A DNA stretch of 64,000 nucleotides, taken from the NCBI RefSeq assembly GCF_002994615.1, contig NZ_PVNK01000037.1, positions 1 through 64,000 of the forward strand, read 5' to 3'. Every line of letters starts with the position of its first letter. Position 1 is the first letter of the stretch. The translations under genes were made by a program, and so were the position numbers. This document shows, piece after piece, positions 26,461 to 36,900 of this stretch. A model generated the notes under the pieces. The model ran no database searches and was not told where the DNA came from. It saw only the letters and a program-made list of their open reading frames with translations. The stretch comes from Enhygromyxa salina (lineage in GTDB: Bacteria > Myxococcota_A > Polyangia > Nannocystales > Nannocystaceae).

Positions 26461-29064
26461 TTAGCCGCCGCCGATCTTGTTTTGCGCCTTGGCCATGCGC
26501 GCGGCGGCCTTGGACGAGCCGTAGCTCTTGGCCTTCTTGTACTCGTCGAGCGCGTCGCGGTAGCGCAGGACCGAGTAGTAGGCGTCGCCGAGCTTGATCC
26601 GGTAGTTGCTGTTCTTGGGCGCGGCCTTGACGGCCTTCTCGGCGTAGAGCACGGCCTTTTGGCTCGAGCCGGTGTCGAAGTACACGTCTGAGAGGCCCAT
26701 CAGCGCCATCGCGTTGCGCTGGTCGTAGCTGATCGCCTGGTTGAACAGGCCCTTGGCCTCGTTGCGCTTACCGGCCCGGAGCGCGGCCATGCCCTGCGCG
26801 GCCAGGTTCGCCGCCTTGGACGGGTTGCGGGCGTTGGCGCCGAGCTTCTCGTTGCCCCGCGCTCGCTTGCCGGATCGCTTGCCGCTGGGCTTGTCCTCGT
26901 CGACCTCGCCCTCGGTCTCGCCTTCATCGAGCTCGAGCTGGCCCCCGGCCTGGCCCCCGGCCTCGTCTTGTTCGGCCACGGGCACGGGCGCGGGCAGGGG
27001 GGCCGGCGCTGGGGCGGCGCTGGACACGGCGATCCCGGCCCCGCGCGCGGCGTCGAGGGCCCGGCTCTGGACCAGCAAGGACCCGGCGCTGCGCTCGTTG
27101 CCCTCGCCGGTCCCGAGCTCCATGGCCAGGAGCGCCTCGGCCTTCTGGGCGGCGAGGTCTTTGTCGTCTTCGGCGAGGACGTCGAGCCAGCGCGCGGCCG
27201 AGAGCTCGGCCTCGGTGAACTCGCCCTTGGCGGCGCGCTCTTGAAAATCGGCCAGCATCGCGGGCGTCAGGCCCGAGCGCTCGCGGGCCTCGTCGTCTTC
27301 GGGATCGAAGAGCAGCGCCATCGTGTAGTACTCGCGCGCGAAGCCCTTGCCCTCGGGCGTGTCCCAGTAGCGGTCGCCGAGGTTGTTGAGCGTGGCGCCG
27401 AACTCGGTGCGAAGCTCCTCGGCGCGCTCGTCTCCGGCGTCGTCGGCCGTGCCCTCGAGCTTCTCGAGCTCGATGACCTTCATGAGGGCGGTCGGCGTCG
27501 AGGGCTCGTCGTCGGGCGGGTAGATCCACTGGGTCTTGGACGCCGCGACCCGGGCGTCGTTGGTCAGCGCGTCGATCTGGCTGAGCTCTTCTTCGGTCGG
27601 GTCGCCGCCGACGAGCATCCAGGTCACCCCGACGCCGAGCAGCAGCGCCGTGGCCCCGGCGATCAGCGGCCACAGCCAGCGGTTGCCCTGCTGAATGAAC
27701 ACCGCGTTGGGGTTGGGCATCTGCGCGAGCAGCTGCTCGCGGCGCTCGGACTCGACCTCCGGCAGCGGCAGGTCGTCCCACGCGGTCGTGATCCCGGCGG
27801 CGATCTGGGCCTCGCACAGCGCAGCCTCGAAGTCGTCCATGTTGGCCCAGCGCCCCTCGGGCTCCTTGACCAGGCAGCGCATGATCACGTCGGCGAGCTC
27901 CTGCGGGATCTCGCGGTCGGGGCGGCAGTCCTTGACCGGCTTGGGCTCCTCGTAGAGCTGCTGCTGAAGCAGCTCCTGGATGTTCTCGGCCAAGAAGGGC
28001 GGGTAGCCGACGAGCAGCTCGTAGGCCATGCAGCCCATCGCGTAGATGTCGAGGCGGCCGTCGAATTTGGTCCCGGAGATCTGCTCCGGGGCCATGTAGT
28101 GGGGGGTCCCGGCGATCGTGGTGCCGTTTTCCTGGCCGGCCGCGAGCATCGCGGAGATGCCAAAATCGACGATCTTGACGACCTCGCGCCCCTCGTCTTC
28201 GACGATGATGATGTTCTCGGGCTTGATGTCGCGGTGGACGATGCCGGCCTTGTGGGCGACCGACAGGCCCTTGCACATCTGGCGCATCAGGCCGATCAGG
28301 CGCGGCGGCTCGATCCAGTCGTCCTCGGTCGGCGGGACCAGATCCCCGCCTGGGATCAGCTCCATGCAAAAGAACAAGCGCCCGTCCGAGAGCTCGCCGA
28401 AGTCGTAGATCTCGACGATGTTCTTCGACCCGATCCGGCTGGCCGCGCGGGCCTCGTCGCGGAACACCTGGGCCATGTTGGCCTCTTGGGAGAGGTCGAA
28501 GCGGAGGATCTTGAGCGCGACCTTGCGCTCGATGTCGATGTGCTCGGCCTCGTAGACGACCCCCATGCCGCCCTCGCCGAGCCAGCGAGTGATCCGGTAG
28601 CGCGTGCCGGGCACGACCTTGCCCGGGGTCAGGCGGAGCCGCGGCTGGTCGGCGCCGGGCTCCGACAGGCCCTCGATCCCGGCCATCTGTGTGTGTTTGT
28701 AGCGCGACTCCTGGAAGTCCTCGGAGGTCGGTCGGGCCTCGGCCGCCGCCCGACCCATCGGGTCGGGGTTGGTCGGCGCGTAGCCCGGCGCGTGCACGGG
28801 GGCCTGGCTAGTTGGCCGGCCGTCCGCATCCGTTGCGGGCAGGATGTCGAGGGTGGCTTGTTGCGCCAGCGCCTGGGCCCTGGCTTGGGCCCGCGCTTGC
28901 TTGAGCTGCGCAGCTGCTGCGGGACTCGGCGCGGGCGGCTGGTCAGGAGCCTCAGCTGGAGCCCGAGCTGGAGGTGGCGGCACCGTGCCGACGATCGTGC
29001 GCTTGGGTGAAGAAGGTCGCGGGGCGCGCTCGGGCATCGCCGGGGTTGTCGGGGGTTTTGGCAT
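26461..29064 (-). CDS. Receptor-like Ser/Thr protein kinase with C-terminal TPR domain
   Basis: An 867-residue kinase. An Ala/Pro-rich disordered N-terminus (1-150) precedes a full catalytic domain (about 155-420): glycine loop GEGGMGVVYEAE, VALK (K185), HRDIKPEN (277-284), DFG (300-302) and the APE motif in HYMAPEQ. A single membrane segment (about 464-485, WLWPLIAGATALLLGVGV) leads to an extracytoplasmic Asp/Glu-rich region and C-terminal TPR-like helices (ISYDQRNAMALMGLSDVYF, KAVKAAPKNSNYRIKLGDAY). Targets are unknown. The ATG at 29064 is used; in-frame upstream sequence to 29199 is Ser/Arg-rich and less likely translated. Confidence 0.9.
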   Translation of the reverse strand: MPKPPTTPAMPERAPRPSSPKRTIVGTVPPPPARAPAEAPDQPPAPSPAAAAQLKQARAQARAQALAQQATLDILPATDADGRPTSQAPVHAPGYAPTNPDPMGRAAAEARPTSEDFQESRYKHTQMAGIEGLSEPGADQPRLRLTPGKVVPGTRYRITRWLGEGGMGVVYEAEHIDIERKVALKILRFDLSQEANMAQVFRDEARAASRIGSKNIVEIYDFGELSDGRLFFCMELIPGGDLVPPTEDDWIEPPRLIGLMRQMCKGLSVAHKAGIVHRDIKPENIIIVEDEGREVVKIVDFGISAMLAAGQENGTTIAGTPHYMAPEQISGTKFDGRLDIYAMGCMAYELLVGYPPFLAENIQELLQQQLYEEPKPVKDCRPDREIPQELADVIMRCLVKEPEGRWANMDDFEAALCEAQIAAGITTAWDDLPLPEVESERREQLLAQMPNPNAVFIQQGNRWLWPLIAGATALLLGVGVTWMLVGGDPTEEELSQIDALTNDARVAASKTQWIYPPDDEPSTPTALMKVIELEKLEGTADDAGDERAEELRTEFGATLNNLGDRYWDTPEGKGFAREYYTMALLFDPEDDEARERSGLTPAMLADFQERAAKGEFTEAELSAARWLDVLAEDDKDLAAQKAEALLAMELGTGEGNERSAGSLLVQSRALDAARGAGIAVSSAAPAPAPLPAPVPVAEQDEAGGQAGGQLELDEGETEGEVDEDKPSGKRSGKRARGNEKLGANARNPSKAANLAAQGMAALRAGKRNEAKGLFNQAISYDQRNAMALMGLSDVYFDTGSSQKAVLYAEKAVKAAPKNSNYRIKLGDAYYSVLRYRDALDEYKKAKSYGSSKAAARMAKAQNKIGGG

Positions 29065-29213
29065 CGACACGAGGGCCTCGGGGGCTGCAGTCAAGTCAAG
29101 CGAGGGTGTCCCCAGTCTTACACGTTTTGTGACTACCTGCGACCGCGGGCGCATCGAATGCGAGCCTGTTCGGCTCGACCCGAGCGCGCCTTTTACCAAC
29201 GGACGAGCCCTTG

Positions 29214-31094
29214 TCAGTCGATGTCCAGCGTGACGCAGGCGGGCGTCTCGATCCGCGCCGACTCGAGCTCGCCGAGCGAGAGCACCGGGACATGCGGTCG
29301 CGCACCCGCGAGGATGCTGGCGAAGACCGGGCGCGCGCGGCTGCTACATAGCAACAGCGGCGGTCGCCTGGCGGCGCAGGCCTCGACTCGGGACACGAAG
29401 CGCGCGCGCTCGGTGGCCGTGAGCGCGAGGGCGATCCCGCGGTCGTCGAGCTGCGCGCGGGCGAGCATCTCATCTTCGAGGTCGATCGTCGGGCGGATCC
29501 AACACGGCTGGCCGAGCGACGCCACGCCATCGCACAAGTCCCGAACCCAGTGATCTGCGAGGAGCTCGCGGGCGTGCTCGGGCCAGTGCACGCGCTCGGC
29601 CGGGTCATGGAAGACACGGCGCTGAGCGAGGGCTTCGACGAGCGCGTCGATGCTCGGGGCGGGGATCCGCTCGCGGACAAAGGCACGCACGATCGCGAGC
29701 AAGTCGATCGGCTCGACCACGCGCGTGGCCTGGCGGACGAGGCTCGGGTGGCGGCGGCGCGTGGCCTCGAGCTCGGCCTCGATCTGTTCGAGGGTCACGA
29801 GGTGCTCGGCGCTGTCCATCAGCAGGCGGAAGCAGCCGAGCAGCAGGGCGTCGTCGTCGCTCGCGGGCCGGTCGCTGCTGGCCTGGGTTGGCGCGCGGTC
29901 GCGGCCGAGCACGCGCTCGCCGAGGCGCAGCTCGAACTCGCTGGCGTCGAGCACCGCCTGGGGACCGGCGGGGACCAGGACCAGGCGCGGGACCGGGATC
30001 GCCAGGGCCAGCTGACAGCGGCTGCGCAGGCCCGCGAGCGCCTTGATCGCCGAGCCGCGGGCGCTCGCTGCGACGTGGGCGTGGACGCGGATCTCGGGCT
30101 CGAGCTTGGGCTCGCGCGCATCGTGCTCGCGCGCGGCGATCCACAGGGCGAGCGCGACGAGGCCGACGGCTGTGGTTGCAAAGGCCAGCCCCGGCATCCC
30201 GGGGATCGGCGCGAGGAGGCCGAGCATCACGGCCGGGACCAGGAGCATCGCCGGCTCGAGCCAGCGCGCGCGGGCGCGCTCGGTCACCCGGTCGACCCGC
30301 GCGACGAGGACCGCGGCCGCGAGCGCGATCAACAGCGCGGGCAGCTGGGCGAGGAGCCCGTCGCCGATCGCGAGCTTGCCGTAGACCGCCAGGCTCTCGC
30401 CGACGCCCAGACCCCCGCGCAGACCGCCAACCGCGACCCCGCCGATCAGGTTGATGCCCGTGATCAGCAGCCCGACCACGGCGTCACCCTTGACCCAGCG
30501 CATGACCCCGTCCATGCGCGCGAAGAATTCCGAGCGCTCGATCAGCGCCGCGCGCCGGGCCTGGGCCTCGCGCGGGCTGACCGTGCCCGCGCGCAGATCT
30601 GCGTCGATCGCCGCCTGTTGACCGGGCATCCCGTCGAGCGCGAAGCGAGCCGCGACCTCAGCCACGCGCTCGGCCCCGCGCGCGATCACGAAGTACTGGA
30701 TCGCCGTGATCACGGCGAACATGACCGCGCCGACCAGCAGATCACCGCGGACGACCAGGCTCGCGAATGCATCGATCACCTGGCCGGCGTCGGCCTGCGA
30801 CAGGATCAAGCGCGTGGTCGAGACGTTGAGCGCGAGGCGGTAGAGGGTCAGCAGCAGGACCAGGGTCGGGAACGCGAGGAACTCTGCCGCCCGTCGGACC
30901 CGCAGCCCCGCGACCAGCATCAAGACGGCCCCAGCCAGGCTCAGCGACAAGAGCAGGTCCACGACCGCCGTCGGCAGCGGCAGCAGCAGGCACAGCAGCA
31001 AGGCCACGACCACGATCGCCGGAGCCAGCCGCGGCAGCTCGCGCGCGAGCGAGCGCAAGCCACCGACGAGACGCGAAGAGCCAGCCCCAGACAC
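29214..31094 (-). CDS. sctV: Type III export gate protein, SctV/FlhA family
   Basis: A 626-residue protein with GTG start. The N-terminal half has about seven to eight membrane helices with family landmarks LYRLALNVSTTRLILS, GDAVVGLLITGINLIGG (FHIPEP-type signatures) and the cytosolic loop FALDGMPGQQAAIDADL. The C-terminal half is the cytoplasmic ring domain (VLVPAGPQAVLDASEFELRL onward). In type III secretion systems or flagella this nonameric gate selects export substrates. No other export-apparatus, needle or flagellar gene is in the window, so the gene looks isolated; length (626 versus roughly 690 for FlhA) favours the secretion-type rather than the flagellar type. Confidence 0.85.
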   Translation of the reverse strand: MSGAGSSRLVGGLRSLARELPRLAPAIVVVALLLCLLLPLPTAVVDLLLSLSLAGAVLMLVAGLRVRRAAEFLAFPTLVLLLTLYRLALNVSTTRLILSQADAGQVIDAFASLVVRGDLLVGAVMFAVITAIQYFVIARGAERVAEVAARFALDGMPGQQAAIDADLRAGTVSPREAQARRAALIERSEFFARMDGVMRWVKGDAVVGLLITGINLIGGVAVGGLRGGLGVGESLAVYGKLAIGDGLLAQLPALLIALAAAVLVARVDRVTERARARWLEPAMLLVPAVMLGLLAPIPGMPGLAFATTAVGLVALALWIAAREHDAREPKLEPEIRVHAHVAASARGSAIKALAGLRSRCQLALAIPVPRLVLVPAGPQAVLDASEFELRLGERVLGRDRAPTQASSDRPASDDDALLLGCFRLLMDSAEHLVTLEQIEAELEATRRRHPSLVRQATRVVEPIDLLAIVRAFVRERIPAPSIDALVEALAQRRVFHDPAERVHWPEHARELLADHWVRDLCDGVASLGQPCWIRPTIDLEDEMLARAQLDDRGIALALTATERARFVSRVEACAARRPPLLLCSSRARPVFASILAGARPHVPVLSLGELESARIETPACVTLDID

Positions 31095-31196
31095 GTCGGC
31101 GCAGGCTAGCAGTCCCCGCCCGATCCCGGCATTTTTCGGCGGACGCGCGCGCGAGCCGATGCGGCGCGCCGACGAGCTCGAGTTGCAGCGCTCAGA

Positions 31197-31955
31197 TCAA
31201 GCCAGCTCTTGCCCGTCGAGCCAGGCGACCGTCTGGTTGCGGCCGCGATGCTTGGCTCGGTACAGGGCCATGTCGGCGTGGTCGAGCAGGACCTCGGGGG
31301 CGAGCTCGTGCTCGGGCGACTGAATCGCGACGCCGACGGAGACCGTCTGCGGCCCCGGGTGCCCGAGGCGATCTTCACCGAGGGCTTCGACGGCTTCACG
31401 GAGGCGCTCGGCCACCTGCAGGCCCGTCTCGCCGTCGGTGTCCGGGCACAGGACCGCAAATTCCTCGCCGCCGTAGCGCGCGACCAGATCCGAGCGACGG
31501 CTGTGGCGGCGCAGGGTCTCCGCGACCGCGCACAGGGTCTGGTCACCCACGAGGTGGCCGTGGGCGTCGTTGACCCGCTTGAACAGATCGAGGTCGAGCA
31601 TCAGCACGCACAGCGGCTGGCTGCGCCGGGCGGCGGCCGCCTGCAGCTGCGGCAGCGACTCTCGCAGGAAGCGGCGGTTGAACAGGCCCGTGAGGCCGTC
31701 GTGGAGCGAGGCCGAGCGCAGGCGGTCCATCAGCCGGCCGGTGAGCCCCCCGAAGGTGACGAACACGACCGCGGTCGCGACCCCCGAGTAGATCAGCGCC
31801 ATCTGGCAGACGTCATCGGAGAGGTCGGCGCCGGTCAGCTTGAACACCACCCACAGCCCCAGCGGCGCGCCTGGAGCCAAGCCGAGCCCGATCGCGGCCC
31901 AGGTCCACGCGGAGCGAGGGTTGACCCACCGCCTCGTAGAAGTCCACCTGGTCAC
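31197..31955 (-). CDS. Membrane-associated diguanylate cyclase (GGDEF)
   Basis: A 252-residue protein making cyclic di-GMP from two GTP. Two hydrophobic segments (about 16-40 and 52-72) anchor it, followed directly by a GGDEF domain: SLHDGLTGLFNRRFL at its start, MLDLDLFKRVND, the active-site GGEEF (162-166) and, upstream, an inhibitory-site RxxD (R153-D156). No sensor domain beyond the membrane part is present. The GTG at 31955 is preferred because the next 90 upstream in-frame codons span an AT-rich, promoter-like stretch shared with the divergent gene; ATG 32036 is an alternative. Confidence 0.85.
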   Translation of the reverse strand: MTRWTSTRRWVNPRSAWTWAAIGLGLAPGAPLGLWVVFKLTGADLSDDVCQMALIYSGVATAVVFVTFGGLTGRLMDRLRSASLHDGLTGLFNRRFLRESLPQLQAAAARRSQPLCVLMLDLDLFKRVNDAHGHLVGDQTLCAVAETLRRHSRRSDLVARYGGEEFAVLCPDTDGETGLQVAERLREAVEALGEDRLGHPGPQTVSVGVAIQSPEHELAPEVLLDHADMALYRAKHRGRNQTVAWLDGQELA

Positions 31956-32109
31956 CTTCGCGCAGTCTACCAGGACGTGGCACCAGCCGACGAAGCCCCT
32001 TGTTATGCTCTCGGCCCAAGCTGCCTTCCTCCCCATGTCCTCCCTCTGCGACCACCCTCGGCCAGGTCGCTCGCTTGGCTCCGGGCCGTCACCCGAGCCC
32101 TCACTTGGG

Positions 32110-32697
32110 GTGAGCGGTCGGCTTCGTCGCGGTCTGGGTGGAGCGTGTGCCGCGTCGGTCATGGCGGTGACCACGGGCGTGTCCGCGAGTCCGCTCGACG
32201 AGCCGTGCCGACCCACGGTCCTATGCGAGGTCAGAGTCGAGGATCTGCCCGCGGTCCTGCTCGCGAGCGGAGACTACGCGGTGTCGGTCAGCGACGGGCG
32301 TCGCCAGGCGCTCCCGAGCAGCGGTGAGCTTCAGGTCATGGTCTACGAGCCGGTCGTCGTGAAGCTCGACGGCGCGGCCTTCGAAGGCTCGGTCGAGCTC
32401 TCACCCGACGCCTGCGACGGCCACGCCCATGTCATCCACGCCGCGCCCAAGCCCGCTCAGTTGCTGTTTCAGGCCGGCGCCGTGCCCCTGTCCGAGCTGA
32501 TCGTCAGCTGCGTCGCCGGCTGCCCCTACCAGTCGCGGACCGCCGACAGCTTCCCCGAGTTGCCCTTCCCGCGCGGCGAGACCGAGGCCCTCGTCGAGCT
32601 CGAGTTCAAGGCCCGCGGCCACCGCTCGCACGCCGACTCGTTCAAGCTCAGCCCCGGTCAAAACCCGATCCGCGTCAGCCTCGAACGAATCCGCTAG
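32110..32697 (+). CDS. Predicted secreted protein, unknown function
   Basis: About 195 residues from a GTG (32110) that begins a classic signal peptide (MSGRLRRGLGGACAASVMAV, cleavage after VSA). The mature protein is beta-rich with four Cys residues (EPCRPTVLCEV, SPDACDG, SCVAGCPYQ) and ends KLSPGQNPIRVSLERIR. Earlier in-frame ATGs at 32005 and 32035 would bury the signal peptide. No family was recognised. It is divergent from the diguanylate cyclase and its end overlaps the converging oxidoreductase gene by 23 bp. Confidence 0.6.
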   Translation: MSGRLRRGLGGACAASVMAVTTGVSASPLDEPCRPTVLCEVRVEDLPAVLLASGDYAVSVSDGRRQALPSSGELQVMVYEPVVVKLDGAAFEGSVELSPDACDGHAHVIHAAPKPAQLLFQAGAVPLSELIVSCVAGCPYQSRTADSFPELPFPRGETEALVELEFKARGHRSHADSFKLSPGQNPIRVSLERIR

Positions 32698-33445
32698 CGC
32701 CACGGCGGGACGTGGCGGCTGCGCGCAGGGCGTCGGCTTCGGCGATGACCCCGTCTTCGTCGGCCGTGCACGCGAGCCGGACGAGGGCGGCGCCGAGCTC
32801 CGACCCGGTCAGCGAGGAGTAGCGCGCGCGGGTGCGCTTGGCACCGAGCGCGCCGAGGACCGAGAGCACGCCGTCCGAGATCACCGAGGCGACGCGCTCG
32901 CCCGCCCGGGGCTCGTCGCGGTCGTCGCCGCTGATGAACCCGGGCCGGGCGATCACGTAGGGCAGGCCGCTCTCGCGCACGGCGAGCTCCACACGCCTGC
33001 GCACGGCCATGTACGCGTTCATCGAGGGGCGGTCGGCGCCGAGCGCCGACAGGTACACGAAGCGCGGGCGACTGCCCGAGGCGAGCGCGGCCTCGAGCAG
33101 CATGATCGGCAGCCCGTAGTCGACGGCCTCGTAGGTGTCGGCGACCGCCGAGCCCGAGCCCCGCTTGCCGCGCTTGCGCGTGGTCCCGAGCAGGGCATGG
33201 ATCTGGCTGGGCGCGAGGCGCTCGAGCGTGGCCTGGATCTCGGCGGGGACCCACGGGGTCGTGTCGACCCGCGCGCCGAGCTCCTCGAAGTGCGCGCGCC
33301 AGTGATCGAGGCGCGCGCTGTCGGGCCGCACGTGGGCGACGGCGTCGAGCCCCCAGGCGATGGCCTCGCGGACGACCGCGCGCCCGGTGTAGCCGGTCGC
33401 CCCGGCGACGAACACGAGCTCGGCGGGAGATGTCGGGCCGTCCAT
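32675..33445 (-). CDS. NAD(P)-binding atypical short-chain dehydrogenase (NmrA/NAD(P)H-binding type)
   Basis: A 256-residue Rossmann-fold protein. The dinucleotide-binding motif GATGYTGRAVV lies at residues 15-25. ALLGTTRKRG, FVYLSALGAD and MAVRRRVELAVRESGLPYVIARPGF match the atypical SDR families that bind NAD(P)H and act as redox sensors or as epimerase-like enzymes. The catalytic YxxxK of classical SDRs is replaced by YMAVRRR. Substrate unknown. The 3' end overlaps the converging secreted-protein gene by 23 bp. Confidence 0.8.
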   Translation of the reverse strand: MDGPTSPAELVFVAGATGYTGRAVVREAIAWGLDAVAHVRPDSARLDHWRAHFEELGARVDTTPWVPAEIQATLERLAPSQIHALLGTTRKRGKRGSGSAVADTYEAVDYGLPIMLLEAALASGSRPRFVYLSALGADRPSMNAYMAVRRRVELAVRESGLPYVIARPGFISGDDRDEPRAGERVASVISDGVLSVLGALGAKRTRARYSSLTGSELGAALVRLACTADEDGVIAEADALRAAATSRRGASGFVRG

Positions 33446-33584
33446 GCCGCAGCCTATACCACCGCGCCCTGGACTCTACGGGCCTGGGGCCGCCGAGCCG
33501 CCGAGTCGACGATCTTTGCGGGTCGATGTCAGGGCCCGCGCGCCGGGCACCTTCGCGGCGATCGAGCGCGAGAAGCCCCCGAGT

Positions 33585-33809
33585 TCATGCAGAGCGTCCA
33601 GGGGCCCGGGTGAGCGCCCCTGCCGCGAGCTCCTCGAGCTCCTCGCGGGTCAGGACCTCGCTCTCGCGCCCGTAGAGCAAGCCCCAGCTGCGGCCAAACT
33701 GAAGCTCGCGCCGCGACTGCAGGAGGCGGTGCTCTCGCTCTTCTCGCGGTGTCAACACCCACCCCACCAAAAACAGGGGCATGAAGAAGGGGAGTAACAA
33801 GAGCGCCAT
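33585..33809 (-). CDS. Small single-pass membrane protein
   Basis: A 74-residue protein: a membrane helix at the extreme N-terminus (MALLLLPFFMPLFLVGWVL), then a charged helical tail (PREEREHRLLQSRR, LTREELEELAAG). The topology is that of small regulators or assembly factors of membrane complexes; nothing more specific is visible. The sequence TTAAATT sits directly before the ATG, where a very short leader would be expected. Divergent from the RND pump gene, 112 bp away. Confidence 0.55.
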   Translation of the reverse strand: MALLLLPFFMPLFLVGWVLTPREEREHRLLQSRRELQFGRSWGLLYGRESEVLTREELEELAAGALTRAPGRSA

Positions 33810-33921
33810 AATTTAACCGTAGCGTCTCGCGTCGACGCGACAAGCGTCCGAAGGACCGGTAGCCCAGCTCACGACGACCGGGTGCCGCGACACCTTTGCC
33901 GCGCCCGCGGCGGGCAGTAAC

Positions 33922-36900
33922 GTGGATCGCATGCGGAGCTGGAGCCTGTCGGACCTCGCGCTCGCTCGGCCGGTCACGGTCGCGATGTTGCTGGTCGCCG
34001 TCTTCCTGCTCGGGACCATCGCGATGGTCAAGCTCCCGCTCGCGTTCTTGCCGGCCGAGGCGGTCTCGCGCGTCCAGATCCGCGTCAACATCACCACGAC
34101 CTCGCCCGAGATCCTCGAGCGCGAGGTCATTCGCCCGCTCGAGGACGCGGTCGCCGGGGTCGGCGACCTCGACACGATGAGCGTGTCGAGCGGCTCTTGG
34201 GGGGTGCGCATGCGCCTGCAGTTCCGGCCCGGGACCGACATCGACGCCCGCAAGCTCGAGCTGCGTGAGCGCGTCGACCGGGCCCGGGGGCTGCTGCCCG
34301 ACTCGGTCCAGACCGTCGAGCTGAGCTCGTCGCAAGGTGCCGCCGACGAGCCGATCATGCGGGTCCGGATCGCCAGCGACAAGCAGCTCGACGGCGAGTA
34401 CTACCTGATCGAGCGCCGGGTCGTGCGCGCGATCGAGCGGATCGAGGGCGTGGCTTCGGTCGAGCTCGAGGGCGTCGAGCCCCACGAGCTCGAGGTCGCG
34501 CTCGACCTCGACGCCGCGCGCAGTCACGGGATCGCGCTCGCCGACGTCGGCGGCGCCGTGCGTCAGTCCCAGCGCGGGCGCAGCCTCGGGACCCTGCGTC
34601 GAACCAGCCGCGACACCGGGCTGCGCAGCCCCGGGGCCCCGGCCGAGGCCGAGCACTTCGCCGCGCTCCCGGTCGAGCGCGGAGCCGCGAGCGCGGGCCA
34701 AAGCGAGGACGAGGCGGACGCGCTGACCCTCAGCGGCGGGACCGACGAAGGCGCCGGCTCCAGCGCGGGCTCGACCACGATCGCCGGATCCGGATCCGCC
34801 GCGCGCGACCGGTCCTTCGCCCGCCTCGGCGAGGTCGCCGGGATCGCCATGCACCCCAAGGAGCAGCGCCGCGGCAGCCGCCTCAACGGGCGCCCGGCGA
34901 TCAACCTCGAGGTCTTCGCCGAGGCCGGCGCGAGCCCGGTCGACGTGTCGACCGCGGTCCGCGAGGTCGTCGACGGCCTCCGCGGCGACCCGGCGCTCGG
35001 CGGCATCGACGTCGCGGTGTTCGAGGATCAGGGCACGGTGATCCTCAGCACCCTCGGGGATCTGCGCGACACCGGGCTCTACGGCGGGCTGATCGGCGTG
35101 ATCGTGCTGTTCGGCTTTCTCCACCGCTGGCGGACCACGCTGACCGCCGCGGTCTGCATCCCGCTGAGCGTGCTCGCAGCTTGCGGGGTGCTGTTTTTGC
35201 GCGGCAGCGAGCTCAACTGCATCGTGCTCCTCGGCCTCGTGCTGTGCGTGGGCATGTTGATCGACAACGCGGTCGTGATCGTCGAGTCGATCCAGCTGCA
35301 TCTGCAGCGCGGCGAGTCCCGGCTCGAGGCCGCGCGGCAGGGCGCGCGCGAGGTCGGCCTCGCGACCGTCGCCTCGACGATGTCGAGCGTGATCGTGTTC
35401 TTGCCGATGATCGTCGGTGGCGGCGGCGGCGGCGAGATGTACACCTACATGCGGCCGCTCGGCGCGACCTTCGTGACCGCGCTGGTCGCGAGCTTGTTGG
35501 TCTCGCAGCTGGCCGTGCCCCTGCTGATGGCCCTGCGCGCGCCCGCGCGCTGGCGCCGGACCAAGCCCCGCGGCGCGGACGACGAGTCGAGCTACCGGCA
35601 AACCCGCAACGTGGTCCTCGAGCCGATCGCTCGCCTCTACGCCCGCTTTGTGTCGTGGACGATCGCCCACCCCCGGCTGACCCTGCTCGTCGGGCTGGGG
35701 CTGTGCGTCACCGCGGTCTACCCGGCCATGAACATGCAGGTCGACATGGGCACCGACGAGAAGATGGTTGCGATGCCGATCCGCCTCGAGCTGACCGGCA
35801 GCCGCGACGTCGAGGAGGTCGAGGCCCGGGTCGTGGTCGCCGAGCGGGCGCTGCTCGGGGCCAAGGACGAGATCGGGATCGAGACCCTGACCTGCCGCTA
35901 CCGCGACTGGGGCGCCTGGTGCGACGCGTTCCCGGGCACGGACATCCAGTCCGAGCAGCAGATGTCCGACTTCAAGCAGCGCATCGCCGACGCCCTGCCC
36001 GAGCAGCCCGGCGTCCGCTACCACGTCGGTGAGCGCGACGGCTGGTGGATGCGCAACCGCGACCCGCGCGAGGTTCAGTTCGTGCTCCGGGGCGAGGACA
36101 TGTCGACGCTCTTCGAGCAGTCCGAGCGCTTCGCCAACCACCTGGCTGCGCGCCTGCCCAAGGGCAGCGCCGACAACCCCGACGCGGGCGGCTACGACAC
36201 GATCACCGGGCCCTTCAACGAGGGCAACCAGGAGCTGCACGTCGTGCTCGACATCGATCGCCTCCGTCGCCTCGGCCTGCGCGCGAGCGACGTCGCGCAG
36301 ATGGTCTCGCTCGCGTTCGAGGGCGTGCCGCTCGGCAGCATCCGCGGGCCCCAGGGCGAGGTCTCGCTGCGGCTGTCGACCGGTCGCCTCAGCGAGGGGC
36401 GGCGGGGGGCCGGGTCTGACGCTGGGTCCGACCCCGGGTCCGACGATGGGGCCGACGATGGCCCGGGCCTCGCCGAGCTCGAAGATCTGCGCATCCCCCT
36501 GCCCGAGGCGACCCCCGACGGCGCGCGCGAGGTCTCGCTCGCCTCGCTCGGCACGATCGAGCTCGCGCGCAGCCCGTGGTGGGTCCAGCGGGTCGATCGT
36601 CAGACCGAGCTGCGGATGAAGGTCCGCTTCGTCTCGCCCGACCAGGAGGCCAACAACGCCGCCCTCGAGCAGGCCAAGCAGGGCTTCGTGCTGCCCGAGG
36701 GCTACTCGTTCGGCGAGCGCACGCGCTGGGGCCGGGACGAGGGCGAGATGATCGACCTGATCGTCAACCTCGGGCTGTGCCTGATCCTGGTCTACGCGGT
36801 CATGGCCTCGCTGTTCGAGAGCTTCCTCCAGCCCGGCGCGATCCTGACGACCGGCTTGCTCGGCTGCTTCGGCGCGCCGTGGGCGATGTGGGCGACCAAG

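Noticed and set aside
26391-26597. Small frame encoding MASRPRRKFRREDTRR
   Set aside because: Similar short peptides arise from every copy of the inverted-repeat element and are a by-product of the repeat, not a gene.
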